In this document: piece by piece, positions 14,002 through 27,100 of the stretch
Layout: each line of letters opens with the position of its first letter
Position numbering within the stretch: the first letter of the stretch is position 1
DNA from: Brachionus plicatilis
Taxonomy: Eukaryota; Rotifera; Eurotatoria; Ploima; Brachionidae
Direction: 5' to 3'
Assembly (NCBI GenBank): GCA_010279815.1
Contig: QEOQ01000378.1
Span: 359,168-423,167, forward strand
Length of the DNA: 64,000 bases
The notes under the pieces: generated by a model
What the model saw: the letters and a program-made list of their open reading frames with translations, nothing else
The model's database searches: none
What the model was told of the DNA's origin: nothing
Made by a program: the position numbers and the translations under genes

Positions 14002-14966
14002 GTAGTAGTAGTAGTAGTAGTATTAATGCTGTGGGAGACTTGAGTCTCCAAGTAGTGGCGCACGTAGACGCCCCACTATAACAGTCTACGGCCAATTTTT
14101 TAAATAAGTTATTTTTGGATAACTTATTTTTACATATTTTTAAATAAGTTATTTTTGGATAACTTATTTTTACATATTTTTAAATAACTTTTTTTACATT
14201 TTTTTGAATATCCTATTTTTGGATGCAAGAAAATTTTTAAATTTAACTAGCATCAAAACAAAGAATTTTTACAAAATATTTTAAATCAGTAGCTTGTCAA
14301 TTCTTTTTTTAAAAATGTTCGTATTAGTGACGTTCTTAGTCACTTCATCCAGAGTGTTCCAATTTCCTGCAGTCCGGTTAGTAAAAAAGTTGTGCCTAAC
14401 CCCACAATTGCGGATAAGTTGTCGCTCTATAGCTTTATGCACAGTTCTTGTATTCCCTGCTGGGCTGTCTAAACCGTCCGAAGCCAGCTTTTGATTCCCA
14501 TTAATGAATGTCACCCGATCATGACCGTGTTGTAATTTGTGCAGTTGGATGAGATCACCACGCCTGCGCCTCTCTTCAAGTGTGCTCGAGCCTAGAGCCT
14601 CTCTTCTTTCAAGATACGGTTTCGATTTAAGTTCAGGCACCATTTTTGAAAATCTACGCTGAACTTGCTCAAGGATCTCGATATCACTTCGTCGATACGG
14701 GTTCCAGGCTGCTACTGCAAATTCTAAATGAGGACGAACAAAGGACCTGAAAAGGAGGTCAACTAATTTTAAAGAAAAATATTTGAAAGTGAGTCGTATT
14801 CGGCTTGCCACCATCGTTGCTCTTGCTGCTGCTCGCTTAGCCTGTTCGCTTGACTTCAGATCAGATGTGACGATGATGCCGAGATCGCGTTCCTTCGTTG
14901 TTTTATTTAGCGTTAGGCCTCCAAGCTGGTAGTCATATCTCATGTTGTTTGCCCTGAAATGCATGA
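14002..14966 (-). mobile_element. 5'-truncated CR1/L2-like LINE with 12-bp target-site duplication
   Basis: The minus strand encodes the C-terminal part of a reverse transcriptase, 227 aa (14281-14964). Recognisable are KERDLGIIVTSDLK, the thumb-like LVDLLFRSFVRPHLEFAVAAW, IEILEQVQRRFSKMVPEL and LEERRRRGDLIQLHKL, all standard in CR1/L2/Jockey-type LINEs. About 280 bases of 3' UTR follow and end in an (ACT)n microsatellite at 14002-14025. The duplication ttgattacataa flanks it (13990-14001 and 14967-14978). Truncation begins inside ORF2, as usual for LINEs. The frame shows no internal stop, so the insertion is fairly young. Confidence 0.85.
14097..14215. repeat. 40-bp tandem repeat in LINE 3' UTR
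   Basis: The unit with taaataagttatttttggat repeats at 14101 and 14141 with a partial third copy near 14181. Confidence 0.8.
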
Positions 14967-15956
14967 TTGATTACATAAAATGGGAGACAGAACCAAAAAT
15001 CCATCTTGAGAAGTTCTCCGAACCCGGATTTCTGCCGCAACAGAAACATTGCGAGACTTTAACAGAATTAACCTTTTGTAATTTTTTGCGTTTATCTATT
15101 TTTTAAAAGTTTGATTTTTTTAAAAATTTTATCTCGTTTTAAAAATTATTTCCACCATTAATCTTTATTTCTTATAGGTATAATTCAGATTGTATCGGAA
15201 TATTTGCCGCCTACCGGAATGGACGCCCAGCATTTTCCTTGATTTCAAATGCTTTTAAATTTTTGAAAACAAAATCCCGGCTAACCAAGTCTTTGTCAAT
15301 GACCATTCGGAATAAATAATAATTTGAAGTTTACTTTTTGTGGCATACTTCTTCATCGATCAATTGTTAGTTTTCAAAGAATTTTTTGAAGTCATCTTGA
15401 AATATTTAAAATTTTAAGAATAAAAATTTTAATAAAATTATTCACCCTTTTATAGTTGTTTGCGAATCTAAAGAGGATTGAAAGTATGCCAGTCAAAAAT
15501 AGATTTTAAATTTAATGGGATTAAAATTGGAAAAATGTTCAGTTTTTATATTTATAGTTAAACAAATATGCATTGGTCTAAAAATACCACTAAAAAGAGA
15601 GAAGTTGTAAGTAGGAGTTAGTCGGACCCTCAAAAGATCGAAATAGAAGTGCATTGGAAGTATTTAATATTCGAAGCAAAGATGGATCCTCGAATAATTG
15701 ATATCTTTTAACAGTACATAGAGCTCATTCGGTGAATGATTTTTTCAATGGTGCGCCAGATCACCGGATACCAGTCCAATAGAAAATTTAAGATAATTTA
15801 TGGATGCAAAATTGGTCAACTCCAAGATAAACTTAATTGAACATCTAAAAGAAATTTTCAGTGTTATTTTATTTATTTTTATTTGTATTCTAATAAATTT
15901 AAAGCCCCATAGGCAGAATATTTATTCTTTAAAATAGAAAGTAGAAAGTAAAATAA

Positions 15957-16050
15957 AGAGTTGTTTAAAAGTCACAAGTCTCAAGTCACAAGTCACATTT
16001 TTTTTTTTTGATTACTTGAACTTTTTTTTGGAACTTTTAAACAACTCTGG
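15957..16050. mobile_element. 94-bp miniature inverted-repeat element
   Basis: A 16-bp terminal inverted repeat (agagttgtttaaaagt ... acttttaaacaactct) flanks repeated aagtcacaagtc words. Direct copies of taaataa-type flank, exactly taaaataa, lie on both sides (15949-15956, 16051-16058), so it is probably an 8-bp target duplication and a hAT-like miniature element. The same terminus is seen at 35101 (gagttgtttaaaagtcac). Confidence 0.65.
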
Positions 16051-16059
16051 TAAAATAAA

Positions 16060-17389
16060 ATATAAAATTTAATATTAAATGAAATAAATACAATAATGTA
16101 AAAATGTCTATCTTTAGAAAGTTATTAAATAAATTATAAAAATTATAAAAATTTGAGTAGAAAAAATTTAATGTGTGTTAATGAGAACAATAGAAAATTT
16201 CTAGATTTTTGCACCGTTTTTTTATGCATTTTTTTCTCCGTTGTTTTTCCTTTTAATTTTTTAATTTTTCTATTTTTATTTTTAAGAGTTCGAAAAAGGT
16301 CCAAATTTTTTTATTTATTTAAAATTTTAAACGACTTACTAAAAGTAAATTTCTTTACATAATTGTAATTTTTTTTGGATAATTTAAATTATATATAATT
16401 ATTTCTAATTTGTGAATTGCTTATTTTTATTTTCAATTTTTTTAGAATTCGAAGAATTTAACTCAATTTTTTTACAATTAAACAATTAAAATTTAATTAG
16501 CTAGAAAATACTCTGAATATGGGATATTTTCCAAAAATAGAGCCCAAATTTAACTTTTAATCCAACAAAAAAATTGTCTTTTCTCTCATAAAAAAAATTA
16601 AAAATTAAAAAAATTGTAGAATTAATTTCGAAGTTGTAAATTAGTCAAATTTATTCTATTTTTGAACCTTACTCTAAGAGCAGTTTTTGTAAGATTAAAG
16701 GTAAAATTAAAATTTTTTATTTTAAATTTGAGTTTAAAATCTACCTAACAGAAATTAAATGTAATATTTTAAAAAGTTTATTATTAAGAAATCAATTGAA
16801 TTAGATGCTTTAATTGGATTATAACTTTTGAATAATAAAGAAATAAATGTTTATTTTTAATCCGTCTGATAATTTTTCCATTTTCATCATATGGAACCTT
16901 TTTTCTTACAATTTTCTTTGGACTTGTTTCACTATTTTTATGGCATTAGGTAATTAAGAACTAAAAGCAAAAACAAAATATCAAAAATGCCAAAGCTTAA
17001 GCTCTGAAGGACCAAAACATGTTCTGTAAGTTGAAGCAACTGATAATCCTTTGTACCTTGACTGTAATATTTCTAAACTGTTTCAACATACTTTTTAAAA
17101 CTAGAAGTAAACATTCGTGTACGACTAATTCATCATTAAATCATGTTTACTTCAGATTAGATAATCTTAGAATTTTTGAACAGCGCAAAAGATTTAACTG
17201 CACCTAATTTTGAGCTAAAAATTTTAGAATCAAAATAAAGTTTTATTATCGTTTTTAAAAATTTTGATAAAATTTTTTTAACTAAAACATTAATAATCTA
17301 AAAAAAAATAAATAAAGAATAAAAGGAAAGATAAAGAAATTTTATTAAATTCTTACTTATAACAAAAACTTAATCATAACCTTATTATC
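16060..17389. other. AT-rich intergenic upstream of adhesion GPCR A
   Basis: No supportable gene. The short open frames at 16153 and 17019 are A/T-driven Phe/Leu/Lys strings. The 5' UTR and promoter of GPCR A should lie at the right end, but no element is identifiable. Confidence 0.4.
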
Positions 17390-18119
17390 ATGAACAATCA
17401 TTTAAGGTTGTTTTTAATGTCTAAGCTGCTATTGCTGTCTCTTATCTTTATTTGTCCCGCAAAAAACTTTGCCTTGTCCAACGAAAATTTTGTGATGAAA
17501 TTTTCATGGGATCAAGCGGATAAATGTGACTTGACCAGCTTATTCACTAACAATTCAGTTTCACAAAAATGCACGCAAGTAAAAGACACACTTCAGATAT
17601 TTTTGTCCCAGAACACATCGACTGGTGATTTTAAACCTATTGATCTGTTCTTAGATTTAGAAATACTATTGGAAATGAGAGCATCTATGGAGGATTTCGA
17701 TAGGGATATTTTTTTAAAATGGAATGCAAAAAATAATTCATTTTCGTTCATCGGAAGTGAGTGCCAACAGACAAGTGATGGCATAAATTGTACCAATAAT
17801 GACATTATTTCACAAGCATCTCTTTTTGCTAAATTCACAGACTACATAGATCGCAAGGGATTTTTTATGCAAGATAAAGTTTCATATTTTTTTGACAGAG
17901 GTGATCTAATCGTCCGAGACTTCGATTATGAAATCGAAAGCCCAAACATTAGACTTTTTTCTGACAACATGGTACAAAATGATATTCAAATAAATGCAAA
18001 TAAAGCAGATATAAATCATTTGTCAAAATTTTACAACAAAACTGTTGACTTGAGTTTATTTGGCTATATTGAGCTGAAAAGTTTGGTTGGCAAAGATGTG
18101 GATGTCGTTTTACAGCTTG
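17390..18119 (+). CDS. GPCR A exon 1: signal peptide and novel N-terminal domain
   Basis: It encodes about 243 residues. A hydrophobic leader (SKLLLLSLIFICPA, residues 11-24) is followed by a domain with FSWDQADKCDLTSLF, CTQVKDTLQIF and several N-glycosylation sequons. Exon 1 of paralogue B has the same order (KFKWNATNKCDLTTLF, CMEVKDTLQI). I know no named domain for it. Reading past the donor gives an in-frame stop at once, so the apparent ORF end at 18142 is intronic. Confidence 0.75.
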
Positions 18120-21100
18120 GTAATTTTATAAAATTATTTTAATATCTAGAAATAAATGGGTCTTATGCCATTTGTGGACAATTTTCCTTGGACAATGACT
18201 TAAATGTGATTCATGGACCATTTTTCCACTGTAATAAATAAACCATTTTAGCTGGATAAAGGTAATTTTAGGTGGAATAAAAATAAAAAAAGAGAAATAA
18301 GAATAAATTGATAGTTTATTAATTGAGTAAATAAAATAATTGATTAAATAATATTTTTAAGCGACATAATTAATTTTTTTCTACTTCTTAAGTGATATTT
18401 TTTAAGGACTTGTATTAGAGGCATTTTGAAGTTGATGATCAATTCAAAATATTATTTCTATTCAAAAATTTTTTCTTTAGATATTCAGATTAATCTTTGA
18501 ATTAATTAAGCTAATTTTAATGTAACATGCTTTGCATGAAAAAATAAAAAAACAAAATAACGTAATTATCCGAATTTACTGACATGTCATTAAATTTTTT
18601 AGTGACATGTTTCTATAGAATCTTTTACATGTTATAACAGCGTGTCACTAAAATAGAGTACTCTATTTTAAAGACATGTCACTCAATTCGGATGATTACG
18701 TTAATTAAAAAAAAATATTTTCTCAATCCACTGGTAAAATCGATTTCTTAAATTAAATATTTATTTCATTTTATTTTTTAATATTCGCGACAATTTTGAA
18801 GATGTCGTAAAAAATAAAGAATAAAAAAGAAAATTTTAAAAAAGTAAAAATTGTATAATTTCAATCTAAAAAGTTATGTTTTTTGTTTAAGTTAAGTAAA
18901 TTGAAATAAGAGTTTTGCATGTATTATATACGTAATTTTTATCAAAAATAAATTCATAAAAAAATTATTCACGGAAAATTAATAAGGATTTAAGATTTTG
19001 ATTCTTTGATTCTAATGTTTGTTTGTTTTTTCTAGACTTATTTATTTTATATACCCCAAATATTGAATAAAATTACACCAAAATTTAATTTTTTTACCTC
19101 AAATTTGTTAGAATTACACCAATTAATAAGAAAAAAAATAATAAAATATAATGACACTTTTTTTTTTCAAATTGATACCAAATTAATTAGAAAAATACCA
19201 ACAGTATTTAAAATTTTTTTTAATTTTTTTATTTTTTAAAAAAATGCTACAACAATAGTTTATAATTAATTTTATATAATTTTTTGTCATTATTTTCATT
19301 GGCATTATATTACTTTATCATTAGATTTTTTTGACATTATTTTCTTATTTTGAAAAATAGCAATAAATCTATTTAGCATTATTTTCTTAAAATGATTTTT
19401 GACAATAAAATATTTTGGCATTATTTTTTTTGAAATTAAATTTTTGACATTAGAATCATTTGGCATTAATTTACAGATTACCAAAGAATCATTAGAGTAA
19501 ATTTAGTTACCTTTAAATCCTTATTTGATCATGATCTTGTCTTGATTAAGCCTCAAATTTGACTTGATTGCGTTCGGCGGATAAAAATATAAAAAAAATT
19601 AAATTTTGAAACGAATTGAATGATAAATAATGAAATTTTAGTATAAGTAAAGACCGCCTTGGATTCTAAATTTAACTCGGACTAGTTATAATTTTTTTTA
19701 AAGTAAAAAAAAAGCTATCACAGCAAGATTAAAACTAGTCCCGCTCCTCAGGTATCCTGCTGTATCTGATCATTATTATTATAGGGATTTTTTTCAAAGT
19801 AAATTCAAGATTTCATTAATAGCAATAATTTGAAGATAAAAAACGCGTAAAATTAATAGAACGTTATACGATTTTAATTCATAAAATGTATTTAAATGAA
19901 TCCATTCGATTTTTTAGCTGGGGGTTTAAATTTGAAAAAATCGACTATCGAATTTTGTTTTAAACTTTTCTTTTATTAATTTTTTTGAGGATCAATTTTT
20001 AAAGTTTTAGTTTTTTTTATAACAAAACAATTAAGGACGTCCTTTGTCCAAGTAAGTAAAGTAAACAAGAAAATCCAGATGTAAAAAAAAATAAATGGTA
20101 TTTTTTAAGTTTTAAAAAGCGATACAAATAAAGAGCTTTTTGTCTATTAAAATTTAGAAAAATTCACTAGGAACAAAATTATGAAATAATCTTTAAACTA
20201 AAATTTTTAAAAAATTATTTTTTTAATTGAAGATAAAAAAAGGGTCAATAGTAATTTTTGAAATTACATATAATCGGATTTGAACAGCATTTGTATCTAG
20301 CATCCAAAATTAAATTTAAAAATAAAATTCAAATATTAAATTCCAAATAAGTGATTAAATTAAAAATTCATTTTTTATACAAATATTTTTGAAATAAAAA
20401 ATTTTAAAAAAAATGTTCCAAAAAATGAGTTAATAGGTTAAAATTTAAAGATCGATTTATCAATGAGAATTAATTATGCTATTTTTACTACTACTACTAC
20501 TACTACTAATACAAAGATTAATTTGAATATCTGAAGATTAACTATTTGAATTGATCACCAACTTAAAGATGTCGTATTCGATGAAACTTCACCTTCTAGT
20601 CTAGACCGTATTTTTTCTTTAGGAATTATGCATTTGCTTTTGAACCACAATGGCTTAGTTAAAAGCGTAATTTTGTTATTTCAGAATTAAATAACAATAT
20701 AAAAAAAAATTAGATAAAATATTCTAATTGAAGGAACGTAGGAAATTATTTTAATTGTTATATAAAAAAAAAGAAATTTGATTTTTTTTTGTATTCATTC
20801 TCTTATAATTTTTTGGATAAGTATAAAAAGTCCATGAGTCATGCATAATCTATCATCCACGAATGGTGCAAGACCCAAATCAAATTTAAATTTATTATTT
20901 TTTTGATTAAGATGCAAATATATTGTTTTTGAATGGGGAAAAATCAACGGCGGATAGTGTTTTTTATGAATCATTTTTCACTCATACTAGAGTAAAATTT
21001 GAGACAAAAAAAATATCTTTAAAGCTCCGTAAGATTTATAAAGAATCTTGAATAAATTTTAATATGTATTTTTAGCTTATGTTGAAATTTATGAAATATA

Positions 21101-24100
21101 TCCTAATTCAGAAAAAAGTGTTGTGGTTAAATGGACAACTCCATTGATTTATTTTGACTTAGTGAGCATATTTTGTCAATTTAAAGATGAATTGTATCGA
21201 TTCAACTCAACTCAAAATGTAAACCAAAGTGTGTGTATATTTAATTCTAATGTAAATGGACATTTAATTAAAGCCAAAGTTGTAATTTTTGCCCCTAATT
21301 CAACTTTTGAGTCACCAGATTTTTCAATTATTTTAAGTAAATATGATTTTTAATAATTTCAGTAATTAATTGACTAAATTTTTTTATCTTCTTTCTGCAC
21401 CGAGATAAAGTTCTTTCAGAATAAAAAATAAACAAAAAATAAAAATAAAATTTAATAAAAAAATAAAAGAAAATCGAAATAAAGCTAAATATTTCGATTT
21501 CATTATCTTTTATAACTTATTTAAATTTATCTTTTAAAATTTTTCTTTTATTTTTAAATTTTAAAAATAAAAAAAGTGTTTCCAACATTTAGTTCAAAAT
21601 TTAGTTGAATTTGCATCTGCAAAATAATTACGAATTAAAATAGTATGAAATATTAATAATTTTTTATTTACAAGTCAAAATTTTAAAGTTAAGTCAAATT
21701 ATTGTTTTATTTAAAAAAAAGTTAAAACATTTAAAATTAAAAAAATTAAAATTGACTTTATGACATTTGAACAATATGCATAAAATTAAAGTTTTATTTA
21801 AGAGCCTGGTAATGTAAAGAGTATAAATTTTACGTCAATCACAGCCTTTTCAGTCGGAGTGAACTGGAACCCTCCAAATGGCTTGGTAGATAATTACAGA
21901 ATTAATTTGGTTGACAATTATTTGAGTGAAACTAAAATTGTAGACAACAGCACTTTTTTCTACAATTTTACTCGATTGCTACAGAAAACAAAATATTTTG
22001 TTACCGTGACTGCACTCCGGGATAGTTTAGAATCAGATCCAAAGACTGAATCATTTGAAACTTTAGAAATAATTACAATATTAAATCAAAGTGATTTTAC
22101 CAATATTGATCAGATTATTTCGATTCTTCCGGACCAATCTTTATTTGATTTAATAAATGTGGCAACAATTGAGCTTCAAAACAACACCAATGTTCAAGAT
22201 TCTTTAAATAAAACTTCATTTATTGTAGCATCGATGGCTCAACAGACCAAAAATTCAACTATTTTAGAGGGACTAATCAATTTGACTGACAAAACTTTAA
22301 ACAAATCAAACGAAATTTTTATGAAAGATATACAAATTGGAAATCGACTTAGTCTAGGCATGGAAACAGCGATTGCCAAAATTGATCTTGAAAATTCAAT
22401 TAATAACCAATTTATCAAAAATTATTCTAACTTCTTCATAAAAAGCAAATTGATTTACAATTTTACCCTACAAGATACAGGATTTATTCTTGAAGGTAAT
22501 AAAAAAAATGAAATAAATTAATCGATATTATTATTTTTTTATTCTATTAAATAAGTTGTCTATATTTTAGCTTATCTTCAATTAAAATTATCAAATTTTC
22601 ACCTTTTATTCAATTCGACTAATAATTTTTTTCAAATCTAATTTTAATCTTGGACTATAGTATTAAGGCAAATTTAACAATATGACTGAAATTCTCTAAA
22701 TTTCTAAAAAATTAATTTTAATTTAAATTCATTAAATTTTTTGGAAATTTTTGAAAAATAATTCAAGGTTTAATTAAGCGCAATTCCTTACAAATATTTA
22801 TTTTAATCTAGCAATTGATTCAGTATTCATTCTTTTAATAAAACTATTATCGGATTTACCTTCTAAATCAATCAAAAGTCTCAAATGAGGTATTTCAATG
22901 GACAATTTTTTTCGTGTAACATGGTTTTTGTATGAAGCTGCAGTCGGTAAATATTTAATGCTTTGAGTATGGTAAGTTACAGCTTCATGGTAGCAAGCAG
23001 CATTTCTGAACATAAAATTTTCACTCTACATCTTATTTTCATTTCAAAAATTTCAAACTATTTATTCCCTACCATAATAATTAAAATTTAATTTTATCTT
23101 TTATTTAATCTTTTAAATTAATAATCAAATATTTCTAATATAATTTATCTCAAGGTTTGGCTGAAAACAGTACTGAAATAGACGATGAACTTTTTTTGGA
23201 TTCAAAAAGTCTGAATTACGATGTTTATTTTAATAAAAATTCAATCGAAGATCTTATATTGAATAATACAACACCACGCCTGTCATTCATAGCTTACAAT
23301 TCACAAAAATTATTCAAAAGCTCCAAAGTTTCAGAATTGTACCAACTCGAAGATTGTATCAAACAAACATTTTTGACCATTAATGTTCTGTCAGCTTCAT
23401 CATTATATAATTTACCGCCGAAAGAAGGCTTGGTTAATATAATATTCCCAAAACAACAAGTAATAATCGAAATTTTTTAATTGCAAAGTTTGTATTATCG
23501 GATTTGCATTAAAAATAATCTCAACCCAAAAAAGTTTTTGTTAGAGTAAAAATCAATCATATTATATAATCTATAATATTATATAACTCGAAGGAAATTG
23601 TATGGTACTTCTAAGTTTTTCCCAACAGGTTTTCATTGAATATTGTGATCGATTCCTATCTGACTTCTAATGAAATTTAATAGTTATTAGGTTGTTTAAT
23701 AAGTTTTTTCCAATTTTTTACTTATTCATTAAAGATTAAAATAAGATATTATTAGACACTTAGATAAATAATTTCCTTCACTAAAAATACACATCTCCCA
23801 TCTCTCTGGCAGCATTTTGATCCCTCGCTCAAAGCTGGCTGGTTTTGAGATGAAATATTGACTGATGTTTCTTGATATCTTTCAAGTATGAGTAACTTTT
23901 TTCACTGAGGAAGTCCTGCATGGATCGAAACAAATGGTAATCTGAAGGAGCCAAGTCTGGTGAATAAGGAGGGTGAGATAAGACTTTTCGATCTAGATTC
24001 TCTATCGTGTCTGTTTAGCTCTTTGGACCTTTTTGCTTCCAAAGCGTGGCTCAAACCAATCAATTGTTTTGAATAAAGGTCTGCGTTAATAGTTTGTTTT

Positions 24101-27100
24101 GGTCACAGTAGCTCATAATAGATGATACCCTTCTGATCACACCAAACACAAAGCATGACCTTTTTTCCATAAATTTCGCGTTACGGAGTAAATAATGGCG
24201 CTTTAACAGAATCGACCTATTGTTTTTTGTTGACCGGGTTATCGAAGTGGATCCACTTTCATCTCCAGTTACGATTTCCCATAAAAATCTCTTTTTTTTC
24301 TGCCTAGACAAGAGAGAAACACACATGTTCAATCGTTGCGCAATATTGATTTCTATGCGCGGTATCCATTTACCGGCCATTTGAATCTTCCTTAATGCTT
24401 TTGATCTATTCCAAACGTCGCCATTAGTTATGTTACAGACGTCTCTTTAGCTAGCTGCTTGATCGATCGGCCTGGTTTTCTTCAAGTAGCTCTTCCTAAT
24501 ACGCGTCATCAACTTCGACGGGTATCCGAACACGTGCTTTGTCATTGAGGTCGAAATCACTAGCTTTGAATCGAAAAAACTAATTTTGACAAGTACGAAC
24601 GTTATCTGAGAGCGTTATCTCCATATACTAAACAAATTGATTTAGTAGCCTACGTTGCATATTTTCCTTCGTTAAACTTAAATAACAAGCAATGGCGGAT
24701 TTTCATTTTTTAGTCATAATAAGTTAATTTTTTAAAAAATTTAAAAAGCAAGCATATTTTCTTTTACGTAATTTGATTATCAGGTTTTTTGCGCTCTTGA
24801 TTAGGATCAACAAAAATCCTATTTTATCAGTTATTTGTAATTTTGGTGATTTTTTATTTGTAACATAAATTAAGCTTAATAAACTGTTGTTTTCTCTTGA
24901 ACTCGATAAAGTGAACTTGAATCTGTTCGGGATTGTGTAGATGAATTTACCACACGTGATTTCACTTTTTTTTGACCACTAGCATCTTAATTCTTACCAA
25001 TAATGATAATGAAGTTTGTGGGGATAGAATTCAAAAAATTTGAAAAAAAGTATCAATTATTTTATTTAAAATTAGATAGAGTTTTTATTAATTATTTCAT
25101 TTTAATAAATTGATGATAAATTTTATTATTAATACGCTTATTAAGAATAGCGGTTAATTTTTTTAAAATTGAGGTAACTTTTTAATTCCATAGCTCATTT
25201 TAAATTCTATAATAAAAGGTTAACAAAATTTAAATAAGCTGAGTTGGCAAATTGAAGTTCATGATCAAATGGAAATTTCAAATTAAAATTTTTTGTTTTT
25301 GAGTTAACTAAAAAGGTAATATTAATCAATTTTATAATAATAAATGACTAAACTTTATTGAACATGATTTTTTTAATCTTTAATTAGATAGAAAATTTTA
25401 TGAATTTTTATCTGAAGTAAAAATAAGATCTTAATCAATATGAAATTTTGCAACACAAAATTTAACTTAGCTTCGCAGTAATTTTTATTTTTTTAATTAA
25501 TTCAAATTAAACTCCATTAGGAGAAGTAAAATAAAAATAAAATTAAAGTTTTGCATAAAAAATAAAAAGAAAATAAAATTACATAAAGATAAAAAGTAGA
25601 AAAAGAAAAAGATATAGTTATTTATAAAACCTCGTAATATATTTTAAAAAGTAATATATTTTAATTAATATTTAAGTATCATTTAAAGTCATAATTTGGA
25701 TACCTTAATGTGGATTTTAAATTTGTCTTTAAAGTTTTCAAAATAAAAATTTTAGAAGAATCAATTTGAAATTTTTTTTAATTAAAATAGTAAACATCTT
25801 ATGTTTAATTAAAAAAAATTAAAAATAAGCTAATTTAATTTAATTTATTAAAATTATAATAAATTAAGTTTTGATTATTTGATCATGATCATCAACTTCA
25901 GGTTGCCTGCTGAGTTAATTTATTTTTGGATAATATTTTCAAAAGCAAGAAAAAAAAACTTGTTGGTCCAAATTATAATTTCTTTTTAAAAGTATCAGAA
26001 TTGTGTTTAGATTTTAAAATTTAGGTTTATTTTTTTTTGGCTCTTTGAGTTTTATTTAGTGTATTTTTCATTAATTTTAGATCGAAAAAACATGTTCAAC
26101 AGTAAACTACAGCTTAATTTGTGTGTACTGGAACTATGATCTAAATGACTGGAGTTCAGAAGGATGCAACTATAAAGAACTGGAAAAAAATGGAAAAATA
26201 GTTCACAAATGTAGTTGCAGTCATTTGTCTCACTTTGCGATTTTATTCCTACCACAAAACTTTAAATTTCCACTTCATTTGGAACAACTTTTATTCATAA
26301 GTTCAATTGTAGGCATATCTTTTTCAATCCTGGGTCTTTTAATAACTATTTTGAATGAATTTCTCTTGTAACCAAATGTTTTGATTATTTTATTTTAAAT
26401 TAAAAAAATTACAATTAAAGAATTATCAATCCGTCCAGATTTGGAAAAATTTCAAGTGGAGTTCTGACAAGACAAAGGCAAATGATCAAAGAATATTTGT
26501 TTTTATTTATAATTTGGTGCATTTCTCTACTAATAATGAATATTATTTATATCATATTTGGTTTTACCAAACGAGAATATGATTTTTTTCCGAATAGAAA
26601 TGATCCGGATTTATCTATTACAAAATGCATGGTCATTGGACCTTTGCTTCATTTTTTCTTGCTCAATTCTTTCTGTCTTTCCATATCTATTTCAATAATT
26701 CAATTTTTATTTATTCATAAAAGCTTAAATTCATTTAAATATCTAGCTATAAAATCACTAGTTCCATCGATTTTAATTCCAGCAAGTATTGTTCTCTTAG
26801 TTTCTTTAATTAACAAAAAGGCTTATTACCGGGATGATGGATAGTAAGTTATTTTTTATTAACAGATTGGGAAGACTGAAGTTAAATTTTAAGTTGTTGG
26901 CTTCATGGCGAGTATCAATGGTTCGCATTTGTTTTACCATTGGGAATTATACTAATGTGCAATTTGACTATATTTATTCTTGTCTTGAAAATTCAATCAA
27001 AGATGAGAGCTAAAAGAATGACTTATTTAAAAATGAGAAAAGACACTCAAGTTCAATTTAAAAGAAGAGAATTACTTTTTATTACAACATGTTTTCTGAA

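Larger units (their letters stand above)
13824..15242 (+). pseudogene. Unidentified gene, last two exons, interrupted by a LINE
   Basis: An exon opens after the acceptor atatttag at 13823 and reads LPKPFSGMETRLKIVEYDEK ... DWLLQPDRMEIHTFDYI. It is broken at 14002 by a LINE. Removing the LINE and one copy of the 12-bp target duplication restores the frame, which goes on KWETEPKIHLEKFSEPGF and ends at 15077 before GTAATT (phase 1). The next exon, 15178-15242 after ttcttatag, joins in the same phase (IQIVSEYLPPTGMDAQHFP, stop TGA). The downstream exon is also present as an inverted copy at 12960-13250. I do not recognise the protein. Earlier exons were not found. The insertion probably destroys this copy, unless it is a polymorphic allele. 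Confidence 0.55.

Noticed and set aside
16153..17207. Small plus-strand frames before receptor A
   Set aside because: Phe/Leu/Lys-rich strings expected from A/T runs, with no motif or splice context.
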